From assembly GCA_963740605.1 (NCBI GenBank), contig CAVUFC010000018.1:744001-808000 (forward strand): 64,000 nt of DNA, written 5' to 3'. The notes beneath the pieces are model-generated. The model was given only the letters and a program-made list of their open reading frames with translations, did no database searches and was not told where the DNA came from. Below, one piece after another: positions 1 through 7,365 of the stretch (the stretch's first letter is position 1; each line of letters starts with the position of its first letter). The stretch comes from DASSUW01 sp963740605 (lineage in GTDB: Bacteria; Actinomycetota; Thermoleophilia; Solirubrobacterales; Solirubrobacteraceae). The position numbers were made by a program, and so were the translations under genes.

Positions 1-1
1 C

Positions 2-220
2 AGCCGCGCCCTCGCGGGCAACACGGGCCTCGACTCGCGCACGGCGACCACCGCGCGCGCCGGGCTGCCGTCGCAGGCCTGGGTCAACCCGTTCAACCCG
101 TGCCTGCCGCATTTCAAGTCGCGGACGTGCCCGGTCGCGCTCGACGTGAACGACACCCCGTTCGCCCCGTTCGACGAGGCCAAGCGGAGCGCGGGCAAGT
201 ACTACTTCATCTGGAACTGA
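2..220 (+). CDS. C-terminal end of an unidentified protein (5' end outside window)
   Basis: An open frame runs from the left edge to a TGA at 218-220 and encodes the last 72 residues of a protein. Codon use is strongly GC3-rich, as in the genes around it. The tail holds two cysteines (NPCLPH and RTCPV) and many Pro and aromatic residues and ends in KYYFIWN. I do not recognise the family; spaced cysteines and the absence of a charged helical tail would fit an exported domain, but that is a guess. A strong hairpin follows 24 bases later, so this is probably the last gene of its transcript. Confidence 0.6.
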   Translation, partial: SRALAGNTGLDSRTATTARAGLPSQAWVNPFNPCLPHFKSRTCPVALDVNDTPFAPFDEAKRSAGKYYFIWN

Positions 221-243
221 TCCTCCGGAAGAAGACGATTGGT

Positions 244-273
244 GCCGAGGCCCGCCGCATGGCGGGCCTCGGC
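244..273 (+). terminator. Strong hairpin after the first gene
   Basis: A perfect 13-bp stem (GCCGAGGCCCGCC at 244-256 and its complement at 261-273) closes on a GCAT loop and is followed by GGTTTCTG. The stem is very stable but the T-run is poor, which is common for terminators in GC-rich actinobacteria. It separates the left-edge gene from dodecin. Confidence 0.75.
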
Positions 274-326
274 GGTTTCTGGGAGAGTCCTGCGCGGGAA
301 CTGCAACGACCGCAGGAGGAACTCAG

Positions 327-542
327 ATGGCCGACAGCGTCTATCGCGTCACCGAGGTGATCGGCGTCAGTAGCGAGTCGTGGGAGGCAGCCGCGCGCAA
401 CGCGGTCGAGACCGCCGCGAAGACCGTCCGCGACCTCCGCGTCGCCGAGGTCGTCCGGTCGGACGTGACGATCGAGAACGGCGCGATCAGCAGCTTCCGC
501 GTGCGGCTGGCGATCTCGTTCAAGTACGAGGGCGGCGACTGA
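327..542 (+). CDS. Dodecin family flavin-binding protein
   Basis: This 71-residue protein matches dodecin in length and pattern: an N-terminal beta strand (YRVTEVIGVSSESWEAA), one amphipathic helix (AARNAVETAAKTVRD), then two strands ending VRLAISFKYEG. Dodecins form hollow dodecamers that store flavins such as riboflavin, FMN or lumichrome and protect the cell from free flavin chemistry. A good Shine-Dalgarno (AGGAGGA at 314-320) supports the ATG. The last 23 bases overlap the end of the convergent MarR-GNAT gene. The family call is secure; the actual ligand cannot be read from sequence. Confidence 0.9.
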   Translation: MADSVYRVTEVIGVSSESWEAAARNAVETAAKTVRDLRVAEVVRSDVTIENGAISSFRVRLAISFKYEGGD

Positions 543-1461
543 GGTCGCGCCACCACGTCTGGGCGACGAGGTCGCGACCGAAGCTGCGGTGCGTCTCCTC
601 CGCGGTGAGGGCGAAGCCGGCGCGCCGGTAGAGCCGGATCGCGTCCTCGAGGATGCTCTGCGTCCATAGCGTCATCGACGTGTAGCCCGCCTGCTGCGCG
701 AACTGCACGCACTGCTCGACGAGCCGGGCGCCGACGCCCATCCCGCGCACGCCCGGCTCGACGAGGAGCAACCGCAGCTGGGCGGTCGCCTCGTCCTTGC
801 GCGTGCAGAAGATGCAGCCGACCGGCGCCCCGTCGACGTCGGCGATCCAGGCGCGCTCTTTGCTTCTGTCGCCCTGCTCGGCGTAGTCGGCCACGATCCG
901 CGCGACGAGCGCCTCGAAGCTCTGGTCGAAGCTGTACTCGCGCGCGTACAGCGCGCCGTGCCGCGCGACGACCCAGCCGAGCTCGCCCGCCTGCGGCTCG
1001 CGGAGGGTGACCGCACGCGGCGCGGGCTTCTCGTCCCAGGCGTGTTCGAGGGCGTGCATGGCGTCGAGCACGCGGCGCTGGTCGTCGTCGGGGAGGCGCT
1101 CGAGCAGCTCGCGGATCTCCTGCTTTGAGCGATCGTCGAGTTCCTGGAAGGCCTCGGTGCCGGACGCGGTCAGGCGGACCTCCTGCCGGCGGGCGTCGGC
1201 GGCGGACTGCCTCCGCTCGACCAGCCCTTCGGCCTCGAGCGTGGCGAGGAGCCGGCTCAGGTACCCCGCGTCGAGGTCGAGCGCCCGTTTGAGGTCGCCG
1301 GTCGCCGTGAGCGGCCGTTGCCCGAGCTCGTAGAGGACGCGGGCCTGGGGGAGCGGATGCGGCGTGCCCAGCAGCCCCGTGCCGAGCAGGTGGAGACGAC
1401 GCGTGTAGAAGCGGTTGAACGCGCGGACCGAGGCGACCCGTGTCGGAGTGGTCGTTGCCAT
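520..1461 (-). CDS. MarR-type regulator fused to GNAT N-acetyltransferase
   Basis: Two domains in one 313-residue chain. Residues of about 1-140 form a MarR winged helix (LPQARVLYELGQ, then LDAGYLSRLLATLEAEGLVERR with the typical ADARRQEVRLT wing). Residues of about 150-313 form a GNAT acetyltransferase with the acetyl-CoA loop seen as VRGMGVGARLV and a C-terminal YRRAGF motif. This MarR/GNAT architecture is known in many bacteria and probably couples small-molecule or amine acetylation to gene control; the substrate is unknown. The ATG at 1461 is preferred; a TTG nine codons upstream (1488) is in frame. Transcription is divergent from the DUF1707 gene and convergent with dodecin, overlapping its end. 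Confidence 0.88.
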   Translation of the reverse strand: MATTTPTRVASVRAFNRFYTRRLHLLGTGLLGTPHPLPQARVLYELGQRPLTATGDLKRALDLDAGYLSRLLATLEAEGLVERRQSAADARRQEVRLTASGTEAFQELDDRSKQEIRELLERLPDDDQRRVLDAMHALEHAWDEKPAPRAVTLREPQAGELGWVVARHGALYAREYSFDQSFEALVARIVADYAEQGDRSKERAWIADVDGAPVGCIFCTRKDEATAQLRLLLVEPGVRGMGVGARLVEQCVQFAQQAGYTSMTLWTQSILEDAIRLYRRAGFALTAEETHRSFGRDLVAQTWWRDLSRRPRT

Positions 1462-1518
1462 CGTCAAGGAATCTACTGCGGCTGTCAATTGTGCCGTTCG
1501 ACGTACGCTTGGGCGACC

Positions 1519-1953
1519 TTGTCCTTCGAGTCAGGCAAGCCCGCGCTGCGCGCGTCCGACGCCGATCGCGAGGCCGCGGTCGAGAAGCTGCGTGCGGCGG
1601 CGCTCGATGGGCGGCTCGACAACGACGAGCTCGAGCACCGGCTCGCCGCCGCCTACTCCGCGCGCACGTACGCCGAGCTCTCCGAGCTCACCGCCGACAT
1701 CACGCCCCCGCTGGTGTTCATCCGGCCGGGCTCGCGCGTGAACACCCTGTCGGTCGTCTCCCTCGTCGCGGGCTTCCTGTGGCTCGGCTGGCTCGGCTCG
1801 CTCGCCGCCATCGTCACCGGCCACATCGCGCTCGGGCAGATCCGCCGCGCCGCCGGCACGGAGACCGGCCGCGCCGCCGCCCTCGTCGGCCTCTGCCTCG
1901 GCTACTGCGGCCTCGCCGCGCTGCTGTTCGTGCTCACTTTCGGCGTCTTCTGA
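1519..1953 (+). CDS. DUF1707 / DUF4190 membrane protein
   Basis: The N-terminal part (RASDADREAAVEKL ... DGRLDNDELEHRL ... ARTYAELSELTAD) is a classic DUF1707 domain, a short helical module common in actinobacteria. It is followed by a DUF4190-type region with two hydrophobic segments (VVSLVAGFLWLGWLGSLAAIVTG and AALVGLCLGYCGLAALLFVL) separated by the typical GHIALGQIRR loop. The protein is probably anchored in the cytoplasmic membrane with the DUF1707 part inside; its role is unknown. The in-frame ATG further upstream (1318) would lie deep inside the divergent MarR-GNAT gene, so a TTG start at 1519 (144 residues) is chosen with moderate certainty. Confidence 0.75.
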   Translation: MSFESGKPALRASDADREAAVEKLRAAALDGRLDNDELEHRLAAAYSARTYAELSELTADITPPLVFIRPGSRVNTLSVVSLVAGFLWLGWLGSLAAIVTGHIALGQIRRAAGTETGRAAALVGLCLGYCGLAALLFVLTFGVF

Positions 1954-2001
1954 CACAAACACGCGTAGAGCCGTCACACGATCCCCGCCATCGTCGGGGG
2001 C

Positions 2002-2946
2002 ATGTCGCCGCCCCACCCGATCGAGTGTGAAGTTGTTCAGCCTGAGCCTGAACAACTTCACGATCGACGCGTCGCCGCGCTCGCGGCGGACCAGTGGGGT
2101 GTCGTCTCGGTCGCGGATCTGCGCCGCTGCGGGCTCTCCTACAACGCGATCTGGACGCGGGTTCGCGCCGGCCGCCTCCACCTGCTCTACCGCGGCGTCT
2201 ACGCCGTCGGTCACACCAACGTCAGCCTCGAGGGCCGCTTTCTCGCCGCGGTGAAGGCCTGCCCGCCGGGCACGGTCCTCAGCCACTACTCGGCCGCTGC
2301 GCTGTACGGCATCGTCGAATGGGATGACCGCTTCCCCGAGGTGACGGCCGAGTGCGGCGCGAGACACCCGGGCATCCGCGTCCACCGCTCCTCGACGCTG
2401 CGCGGGGACACGACCCGCGTCCGCGGCGTCCCGGTCACCACCGTGGCGCGCACACTCGTCGACCTCGCCTCAGTGCTGCCGTACAAGCCGCTCCGGCGCG
2501 CGGTCCGCGAAGCCATGGCAAAGCGACTCGTCGCGCCGGGGCAGATCGTGGCCGCGATGCAGCCGAACCGCCGCGGCACGGCCAACCTCAGACGCATCCT
2601 CGCCAGCGGCTACACGCCGACGCGCAGCGAGCTCGAGGACGCGGTGCTCGACCTGATCGTCCGCGGCGGACTCGTCGTGCCCGAAGTCAACCGCCCGCTG
2701 AACATCAACGGCCGCCTGGTGATCCCCGACTTCCGCTGGCCCGAGCAGCGGCTCGTGATCGAGGCGGACGGCGCCGAGTGGCACGACTTCCGCCTCGCCC
2801 GCGAGGACGACGCCGACCGTCACGCGATCCTCGAGGCCCACGGCGAGCGCGTGGTGCGCGTCACGTGGGACCAGGCGGTCCGCCGGCAAAAGCAGACCCT
2901 CGCCCGCCTCGAGGCCGCCGGCGCTCCTAAACTCCACGGCCAGTGA
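2002..2946 (+). CDS. AbiEi-like antitoxin domain / DUF559 protein
   Basis: The N-terminal half (DQWGVVSVADLRRCGLSYNAIWTRVRAGRLHLLYRGVYAVG) is the winged-helix AbiEi antitoxin-type domain, and LSHYSAAALYGI and VRGVPVTTVARTLVDLA match the middle region of this family. The C-terminal part (RLVIPDFRWPEQRLVIEADG ... HDFRLAREDDADRHAILEAHGERVVRVTW) is a DUF559 domain, related to the PD-(D/E)XK/Vsr nuclease fold, with the expected D...E-D pattern (PDFRWP, VIEADG). No AbiEii nucleotidyltransferase toxin lies beside it, so it is not an ordinary type IV toxin-antitoxin pair; such lone genes are common in Thermoleophilia. Residues of about 9-20 are encoded by a palindromic repeat (2021-2067), so the true start may lie downstream. 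The stop overlaps the efp GTG start (GTGA). Confidence 0.8.
   Translation: MSPPHPIECEVVQPEPEQLHDRRVAALAADQWGVVSVADLRRCGLSYNAIWTRVRAGRLHLLYRGVYAVGHTNVSLEGRFLAAVKACPPGTVLSHYSAAALYGIVEWDDRFPEVTAECGARHPGIRVHRSSTLRGDTTRVRGVPVTTVARTLVDLASVLPYKPLRRAVREAMAKRLVAPGQIVAAMQPNRRGTANLRRILASGYTPTRSELEDAVLDLIVRGGLVVPEVNRPLNINGRLVIPDFRWPEQRLVIEADGAEWHDFRLAREDDADRHAILEAHGERVVRVTWDQAVRRQKQTLARLEAAGAPKLHGQ
2021..2067. repeat. Palindromic repeat, copy 1 (REP-like)
   Basis: A 14-bp perfect stem (GTGAAGTTGTTCAG at 2027-2040 paired with 2048-2061) closes a 7-nt loop and is flanked by TCGA at both ends. A second copy sits at 10920-10966, and about 41 of the 47 positions agree. Here the element lies inside the start region of the AbiEi/DUF559 gene. 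Its AT-richer arms stand out from the GC-rich surroundings. Confidence 0.8.
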
Positions 2947-3503
2947 TCAGCACCAACCAGTTCAAGAACGGCAATCACATCGATGTCGAGGGGACTGTCT
3001 TCAAGATCCTCGAGTTCCAGCACGTCAAGCCCGGCAAGGGCGGCGCGTTCGTGCGCACCAAGCTGCGCCGCGCGTCCGACGGCGCGGTGATCGATCGCAC
3101 ATTCCGCGCGGGGGAGAAGTTCCGGCCGGTCAGAACCGAGGCCCGGAAGATGCAGTACCTCTACGCGGACGGGACCGACGCGCACTTCATGGACGAAGGC
3201 TCCTACGAGCAGATCGCGATCCCGGAGCCGAGCCTGGCGGACACCCTGAAGTGGGTCAAGCCGAGCGAGACCGTCGACCTGCTGTTCATCGACAACGAGC
3301 CGTCCGACATCCAGCTGGCGGCGTCGGTCGAGCTCGAGGTCACGCACACCGAGCCCGGGGTGAAGGGCGACACCGCGTCCGGCGGCGGCAACAAGCCGGC
3401 CACGCTCGAGACCGGGGCGACCGTGAACGTGCCGCTGTTCGTGAACATCGGCGACAAGATCAAGGTCGACACGCGCTCCGGCTCGTACATGTCCCGCGCG
3501 TGA
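2943..3503 (+). CDS. efp: Elongation factor P
   Basis: The 186-residue product has the three-domain EF-P layout: a KOW-like N-terminal domain with the modification loop KPGKGGAFVRTKL (the Lys is the site modified in some lineages), a middle OB domain (QYLYADGTDAHFMDEGSYEQIAI) and a C-terminal OB domain ending VNIGDKIKVDTRSGSYMSRA. EF-P relieves ribosome stalling at polyproline stretches. The GTG start overlaps the preceding stop, and the nusB GTG overlaps this stop, placing efp at the head of a five-gene overlapping run. No EpmA/EpmB or EarP modification genes are visible here. Confidence 0.97.
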   Translation: MISTNQFKNGNHIDVEGTVFKILEFQHVKPGKGGAFVRTKLRRASDGAVIDRTFRAGEKFRPVRTEARKMQYLYADGTDAHFMDEGSYEQIAIPEPSLADTLKWVKPSETVDLLFIDNEPSDIQLAASVELEVTHTEPGVKGDTASGGGNKPATLETGATVNVPLFVNIGDKIKVDTRSGSYMSRA

Positions 3504-3916
3504 AACGTTCCAACCAGCGTCGGGCCGCCGTCTTCGCCCTCTACCAGCACGATCTCACCGGCCGCGCGCTCGATGACGTCTTCGAGCGTGACGCACCACC
3601 TTTCACCCGCGCACTCGCGCACGCGACGGCCGACTACGCGCCCGAGCTCGACGAGCACATCTCCGAGCACGCCAAGGGCTGGTCGATCGACCGCATCGCG
3701 CCGCTCGAACGCGCCATCCTGCGGACCGCGCTGCTGGAGATGCTCCACCCCGACCTTGTAGAGGGCGACCAGCCGATCCCGCCGGAAGGCGCGATCGACG
3801 AGGCGGTGGAGACCGCGAAGGCGTTCTGCGGCGCCGACGCGCCCGGCTTCGTGAACGGCATCCTCGGAGCGGTGCTCCGCGCCGTGCGCGAGAATGGCGG
3901 AGCGCATGCCGCCTGA
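3500..3916 (+). CDS. nusB: Transcription antitermination factor NusB
   Basis: A 138-residue all-helical protein with hallmark NusB segments: KRSNQRRAAVFALYQHDLTG near the start (RNA-binding helix), WSIDRIAPLERAILRTALLEML in the middle and AIDEAVETAKAFCGADAPGFVNGILGAV at the end. NusB pairs with NusE (S10) on boxA RNA and promotes antitermination of rRNA operons. The GTG start overlaps the efp stop, and the gene extends over the start of the xseB-like gene, consistent with translational coupling. Confidence 0.95.
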   Translation: MKRSNQRRAAVFALYQHDLTGRALDDVFERDAPPFTRALAHATADYAPELDEHISEHAKGWSIDRIAPLERAILRTALLEMLHPDLVEGDQPIPPEGAIDEAVETAKAFCGADAPGFVNGILGAVLRAVRENGGAHAA

Positions 3917-4112
3917 AGCCCTCGACCGGATCGTCGACCGCCTGGAGCTTGCCGCGGCGGAACTGCGCTCCGGGGATCTCGATCCCGAGCGCGCGGCCGC
4001 GCTGGTCGACGAGTGCGCCCGGCTCGCCGCCGAGGCCGGCGCCGCGTTGGACCGCGAGGTCCGCGCCGTCGACGCCCCCGGCCCCGCCGGTCAGCTCGCC
4101 CTCGACCAGTGA
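3894..4112 (+). CDS. xseB: Exonuclease VII small subunit-like protein
   Basis: A 72-residue helical protein (EALDRIVDRLELAAAELRSGDLDPERAAALVDECARLAAEAGAAL) with the XseB pattern of a dimerising helical hairpin: a helix, a short SGDLDPERA turn matching the family's SGELSLEEA, then a second helix containing CARL. Exonuclease VII degrades single-stranded DNA. The large subunit XseA is not in this window, so the role rests on the short motif and on position between nusB and ispA, a common place for xseB. The start overlaps the nusB end; an alternative ATG is at 3906. Confidence 0.7.
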   Translation: MAERMPPEALDRIVDRLELAAAELRSGDLDPERAAALVDECARLAAEAGAALDREVRAVDAPGPAGQLALDQ

Positions 4113-4981
4113 GCTACCCCGACCACCTGCGCACGCAGGTCGAGGAGTACCTGGCGCAGCTGAAGTTCGCGGAGGAGGCCGGGCTCGAAGGCCTGGAGGA
4201 GGCGATGCGGTACAGCCTGCTGGCCGGCGGCAAGCGCATCCGTCCCGTGCTTGCGCTCGCCACGGCCTGTGCGCTGGACGAAGAGCCGGCGAGCGTCCTG
4301 CCGCTCGCCGCCGCCCTCGAGCTCATCCACACGTACAGCCTCATCCACGACGACCTGCCGGCGATGGACGACGACGACCTGCGTCGCGGACGGCCGACCT
4401 GCCACGTCAAGTACGGCGAGGCGGTCGCGATCCTTGCCGGTGACGGCCTCTATGCCGAGGCGTTCCGCCACCTGCTGCACGAGCAGCAGGCCGAGCCGAA
4501 ACAGCTGCTCGAAGCCGCCGCCGAGCTCGCGGCGGCGACCGGAGTGAACGGCATGGTCGGCGGGCAGTACATCGACGTCCGCGGGCTCGTCCCCGGCGGC
4601 GAGGTGACGCTGCGCCGGCTCCACGAGCTGAAGACCGGCCGGCTGATCGCCGCGTCCGTCGAATGCGTGCTGCTCCTCACAAGGGACGCGACGGCCTCCA
4701 CTAGACTGCCTGGATTCCGTGCCTTCGCGGCTGAGCTGGGAGTGCTGTTCCAGATCGTCGACGACATCCTCGACGTGACGGGAACCGAGGACTCCCTAGG
4801 GAAGCCGCAGGGCAGCGATGAGCGCCATGGGAAGCTGACGTACGTGAGCCAATACGGGGTTGACGGTGCGCGCCAGATGGCCGCGGACTCCCACCGCAAC
4901 GCCAGGGAAGCGTTGTCTCGGGTGGGCGGCGCGGCGGAGCTCGAGCACATCACGGACTTCATCTACACCCGCTCTTCATGA
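4109..4981 (+). CDS. ispA: Polyprenyl (farnesyl/geranylgeranyl) diphosphate synthase
   Basis: A 290-residue trans-isoprenyl diphosphate synthase. The first aspartate-rich motif is HDDLPAMDDDDLRRGRPT and the second is FQIVDDILDVTG; LLAGGKRIRPVL is the conserved substrate-binding segment near the start and GGQYIDV follows the middle helix. It condenses IPP with allylic diphosphates to give C15-C20 chains. The GTG start overlaps the previous stop, and the end overlaps the dxs start (ATGA), so the prenyltransferase is directly coupled to the first committed enzyme of the MEP pathway. Product chain length cannot be fixed by reading alone. Confidence 0.93.
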   Translation: MSYPDHLRTQVEEYLAQLKFAEEAGLEGLEEAMRYSLLAGGKRIRPVLALATACALDEEPASVLPLAAALELIHTYSLIHDDLPAMDDDDLRRGRPTCHVKYGEAVAILAGDGLYAEAFRHLLHEQQAEPKQLLEAAAELAAATGVNGMVGGQYIDVRGLVPGGEVTLRRLHELKTGRLIAASVECVLLLTRDATASTRLPGFRAFAAELGVLFQIVDDILDVTGTEDSLGKPQGSDERHGKLTYVSQYGVDGARQMAADSHRNAREALSRVGGAAELEHITDFIYTRSS

Positions 4982-6906
4982 CCACACGCCTCCTCGACAG
5001 CATCGACCGTCCCCAGGACCTGCACGGGCTGTCCGAGGACGAGCTGCAGCAGGTCGCGCAGGAGGTCCGCGAGCTCCTGATCGACACCGTGGGGGAGATC
5101 GGCGGGCACTTCGGCGCCAACTTGGGGGCGTGCGAGATCGCCGTGGCGGTGCACTCGCTCCTTGACTCGCCGCGCGACAAGGTCGTGTGGGACGTCGGCC
5201 ACCAGGCGTATCCGCACAAGGTCCTGACGGGCCGCCGCGACCAGCTCCAGACGATCCGCAAGTACGACGGCCTGGCGCCGTTCTGCTCGATCCAGGAGTC
5301 CGAGCACGACATCATGGGCGCCGGCCACGCCTCGACGGCAATCGGCTACGCCGTCGGCCTCAAGGAGGCCATGCGCCACGGCGACGTCGAGGACCACAAG
5401 GTCGTCGCCGTCGTCGGCGACGGCGCGATGACCGGCGGCGTCGCGTTCGAGGCCGTCCACCAGGCGGGCGGGCTCGGCACCCCGATCGTGGTGATCCTCA
5501 ACGACAACGGAATGTCGATCGCGCCCAACGTCGGCGCCCTGTCGCGCTACTTCAACCGCGTCCGGCTCGACCCGGGCCTGTGGAAGGCGCGCGAGGGCGT
5601 GGAGGAGAAGCTCACGCGGCTGCCGGGCGGCATCGGCGCGGCGTTCGAGCGCCTCGGCCCGCAGGTCAAGGAGTCCGTCAAGGCGCTGTGGCAGCCGGGA
5701 CTCTGGTGGGAGGAGCTCGACTGGGCCTACATGGGCGTGATCGACGGCCACGACGTGCGTGCGCTCCGCAAGGCGCTGCGCTCAGCGTTCGAGGCCGAGC
5801 GGCCGGTCGTCATCCACGTCGCCACGGTCAAGGGCAAGGGCTTCGCGCCGGCCGAGGAGGGCGGCCTGGAAGGCATGGAGAAGTGGCATGCCGCCAAGCC
5901 GAACTCGATCGCCGACGGCCGTCCGGCGCCGAGCAAGCCGAAGACGGGAGCCGCCGCGCCGCCGCAGTACACGCAGGTGTTCGGCGAGGCGATGGTGCGC
6001 GAGTGCAAGCGCGACAAGCGCGTCGTCGGCATCACCGCGGCGATGAACTCCGGCACCGGGCTCTCGATCCTGCAGAAGGCGATGCCCGACCGCTACTTCG
6101 ACGTCGGCATCGCGGAGCAGCAGGCGATCCTGTTCGCGGCCGGCCTCGCGCTCCAGGGCATGCGCCCGGTGGCCGCCATCTACTCGACCTTCCTGCAGCG
6201 CGCGTTCGACCAGATCGTCCACGACGTCTGCCTGCAGAACCTGCCGGTGACGTTCGCGATGGACCGCGCCGGCCTCGTCGGCGACGACGGCCCGACCCAC
6301 CACGGCGCGTTCGACATCGCCTACCTGCGGCCGCTGCCCAACATCACGCTGATGGCGCCGCGCGATGAGGCGATGCTCACCCACATGCTCCACACCGCGC
6401 TGCAGATCGACGGTCCGTCCGCGATCCGCTACCCGCGCGGGGAGGCGGTCGGTGTCGAGATCCCGTCGCAGCCACAGGTGATCGACGTGGGCACCGGCGA
6501 GATCCTCCGCGAGGGAGAGCGGGTCGCGATCGTCGGCTACGGCAGCGGTGTGCAGAAGGCGCTCGGCGCCGCCGACCTGCTGGCCGGTCACGACCTCGAG
6601 GTCACCGTCGCCGACGCGCGCTTCGCCAAGCCGCTCGACGCCGGGCTGCTCGCTCAGCTCGCCGCCGAGCACGACCTCGTCGTCACCGTCGAGGAGGGCG
6701 TGCTGATGGGCGGGTTCGGCAGCGCCGTGTGGGAGTCGCTCTCCGACGGCGGTGCTGCGCCGCGGATCCTGCGCGTCGGGCTGCCCGACCGCTACGTGAC
6801 CCACGGCGCGCCGAAGCTCCTCCACGAGGAGGTCGGCTATACCGCCGAGCGGATCGCCGAGCGCATCGAGGCAGCCGTGGCCGACCGCCGCGGCTCGCTC
6901 GTCTAG
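4978..6906 (+). CDS. dxs: 1-deoxy-D-xylulose-5-phosphate synthase
   Basis: A full-length 642-residue DXS. The thiamine diphosphate domain shows WDVGHQAYPHKVLTGR, GAGHASTAIGYAVG and the Mg/ThDP motif GDGAMTGGVAFEA...NDNGMSIAPNVGAL. The pyrimidine-binding domain shows the catalytic Glu in DVGIAEQQAILFAAGLA and the DRAGLVGDDGPTHHGAFD segment. It joins pyruvate and glyceraldehyde 3-phosphate to DXP, the entry point for MEP-pathway isoprenoids and for thiamine and pyridoxal precursors. It is the last gene of the overlapping run starting at efp, and its TAG stop lies inside a 16-bp inverted repeat. Confidence 0.97.
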   Translation: MTTRLLDSIDRPQDLHGLSEDELQQVAQEVRELLIDTVGEIGGHFGANLGACEIAVAVHSLLDSPRDKVVWDVGHQAYPHKVLTGRRDQLQTIRKYDGLAPFCSIQESEHDIMGAGHASTAIGYAVGLKEAMRHGDVEDHKVVAVVGDGAMTGGVAFEAVHQAGGLGTPIVVILNDNGMSIAPNVGALSRYFNRVRLDPGLWKAREGVEEKLTRLPGGIGAAFERLGPQVKESVKALWQPGLWWEELDWAYMGVIDGHDVRALRKALRSAFEAERPVVIHVATVKGKGFAPAEEGGLEGMEKWHAAKPNSIADGRPAPSKPKTGAAAPPQYTQVFGEAMVRECKRDKRVVGITAAMNSGTGLSILQKAMPDRYFDVGIAEQQAILFAAGLALQGMRPVAAIYSTFLQRAFDQIVHDVCLQNLPVTFAMDRAGLVGDDGPTHHGAFDIAYLRPLPNITLMAPRDEAMLTHMLHTALQIDGPSAIRYPRGEAVGVEIPSQPQVIDVGTGEILREGERVAIVGYGSGVQKALGAADLLAGHDLEVTVADARFAKPLDAGLLAQLAAEHDLVVTVEEGVLMGGFGSAVWESLSDGGAAPRILRVGLPDRYVTHGAPKLLHEEVGYTAERIAERIEAAVADRRGSLV

Positions 6907-6960
6907 ATGATTGATTCCACGACCCATGCGGGCACGCGGGCCGCGGAATCAATCATCTAG
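6903..6960. terminator. Bidirectional terminator holding both stop codons
   Basis: Perfect 16-bp inverted repeat: CTAGATGATTGATTCC at 6903-6918 and its complement at 6945-6960, with a 26-nt GC-rich spacer. The dxs TAG (6904-6906) lies in the left arm and the TAG of the convergent membrane-protein gene (6957-6959 on the minus strand) in the right arm. Arms this AT-rich are unusual here. It most likely ends transcription from both sides. Confidence 0.7.
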
Positions 6961-7337
6961 GCCCGGCGCGTCCAGCGAGTCCCGAGGCTGAGCGCGAGTT
7001 CGCTTGCCGCAGCTGTCGCCAGGAGCCCGCCCGCGGCCCGCTCACCGCCACCGGCCAGCGCCACGCTCACGGCCATCAGGCCGATCGCGACGACGAAGTC
7101 GGACGTCATGTGGGCCGATATCGGGAGGCCCTCGGTGAGGCCGAGGCCGACGAGGATCGCGCCGGCGGTCATGCTTGCCAGCAGGCCCGCGGAGCCGAAG
7201 CCCAGCAGTAGTGGGGCGGCGATCAGGCCGAGCCCGGTGACGAGCTCGACCGCGCCGTGTTCAGGGAGTGAGAGTCGGCGCAACATCACACGGACATCGT
7301 CACTCTCCGGGCCGAAACGCACTGTGCGTTCGGTCAC
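6957..7337 (-). CDS. Small four-helix membrane protein (SPW-repeat-like)
   Basis: A 126-residue protein with a short charged N-terminus (TERTVRFGPESDDVRVMLRRLSLPEHG) followed by four hydrophobic helices. ELVTGLGLIAAPLLLGFG resembles the SPW membrane repeat seen in many actinobacterial proteins (a helix ending in a P-x-x-L-G-F turn). Function unknown. A GTG at 7337 is chosen because the open frame upstream runs into the divergent tlyA gene; this leaves 28 bases between the two divergent starts. It converges on dxs and shares its terminator. Confidence 0.6.
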   Translation of the reverse strand: MTERTVRFGPESDDVRVMLRRLSLPEHGAVELVTGLGLIAAPLLLGFGSAGLLASMTAGAILVGLGLTEGLPISAHMTSDFVVAIGLMAVSVALAGGGERAAGGLLATAAASELALSLGTRWTRRA

Positions 7338-7365
7338 CGTCGCGCCTTCGTTACCGTTTTGCGCC

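Noticed and set aside
1483..1488. TTGACA on the minus strand as a -35 box of the MarR-GNAT gene.
   Set aside because: The matching -10 position would fall on the start codon, so it does not make a usable promoter for the chosen start.
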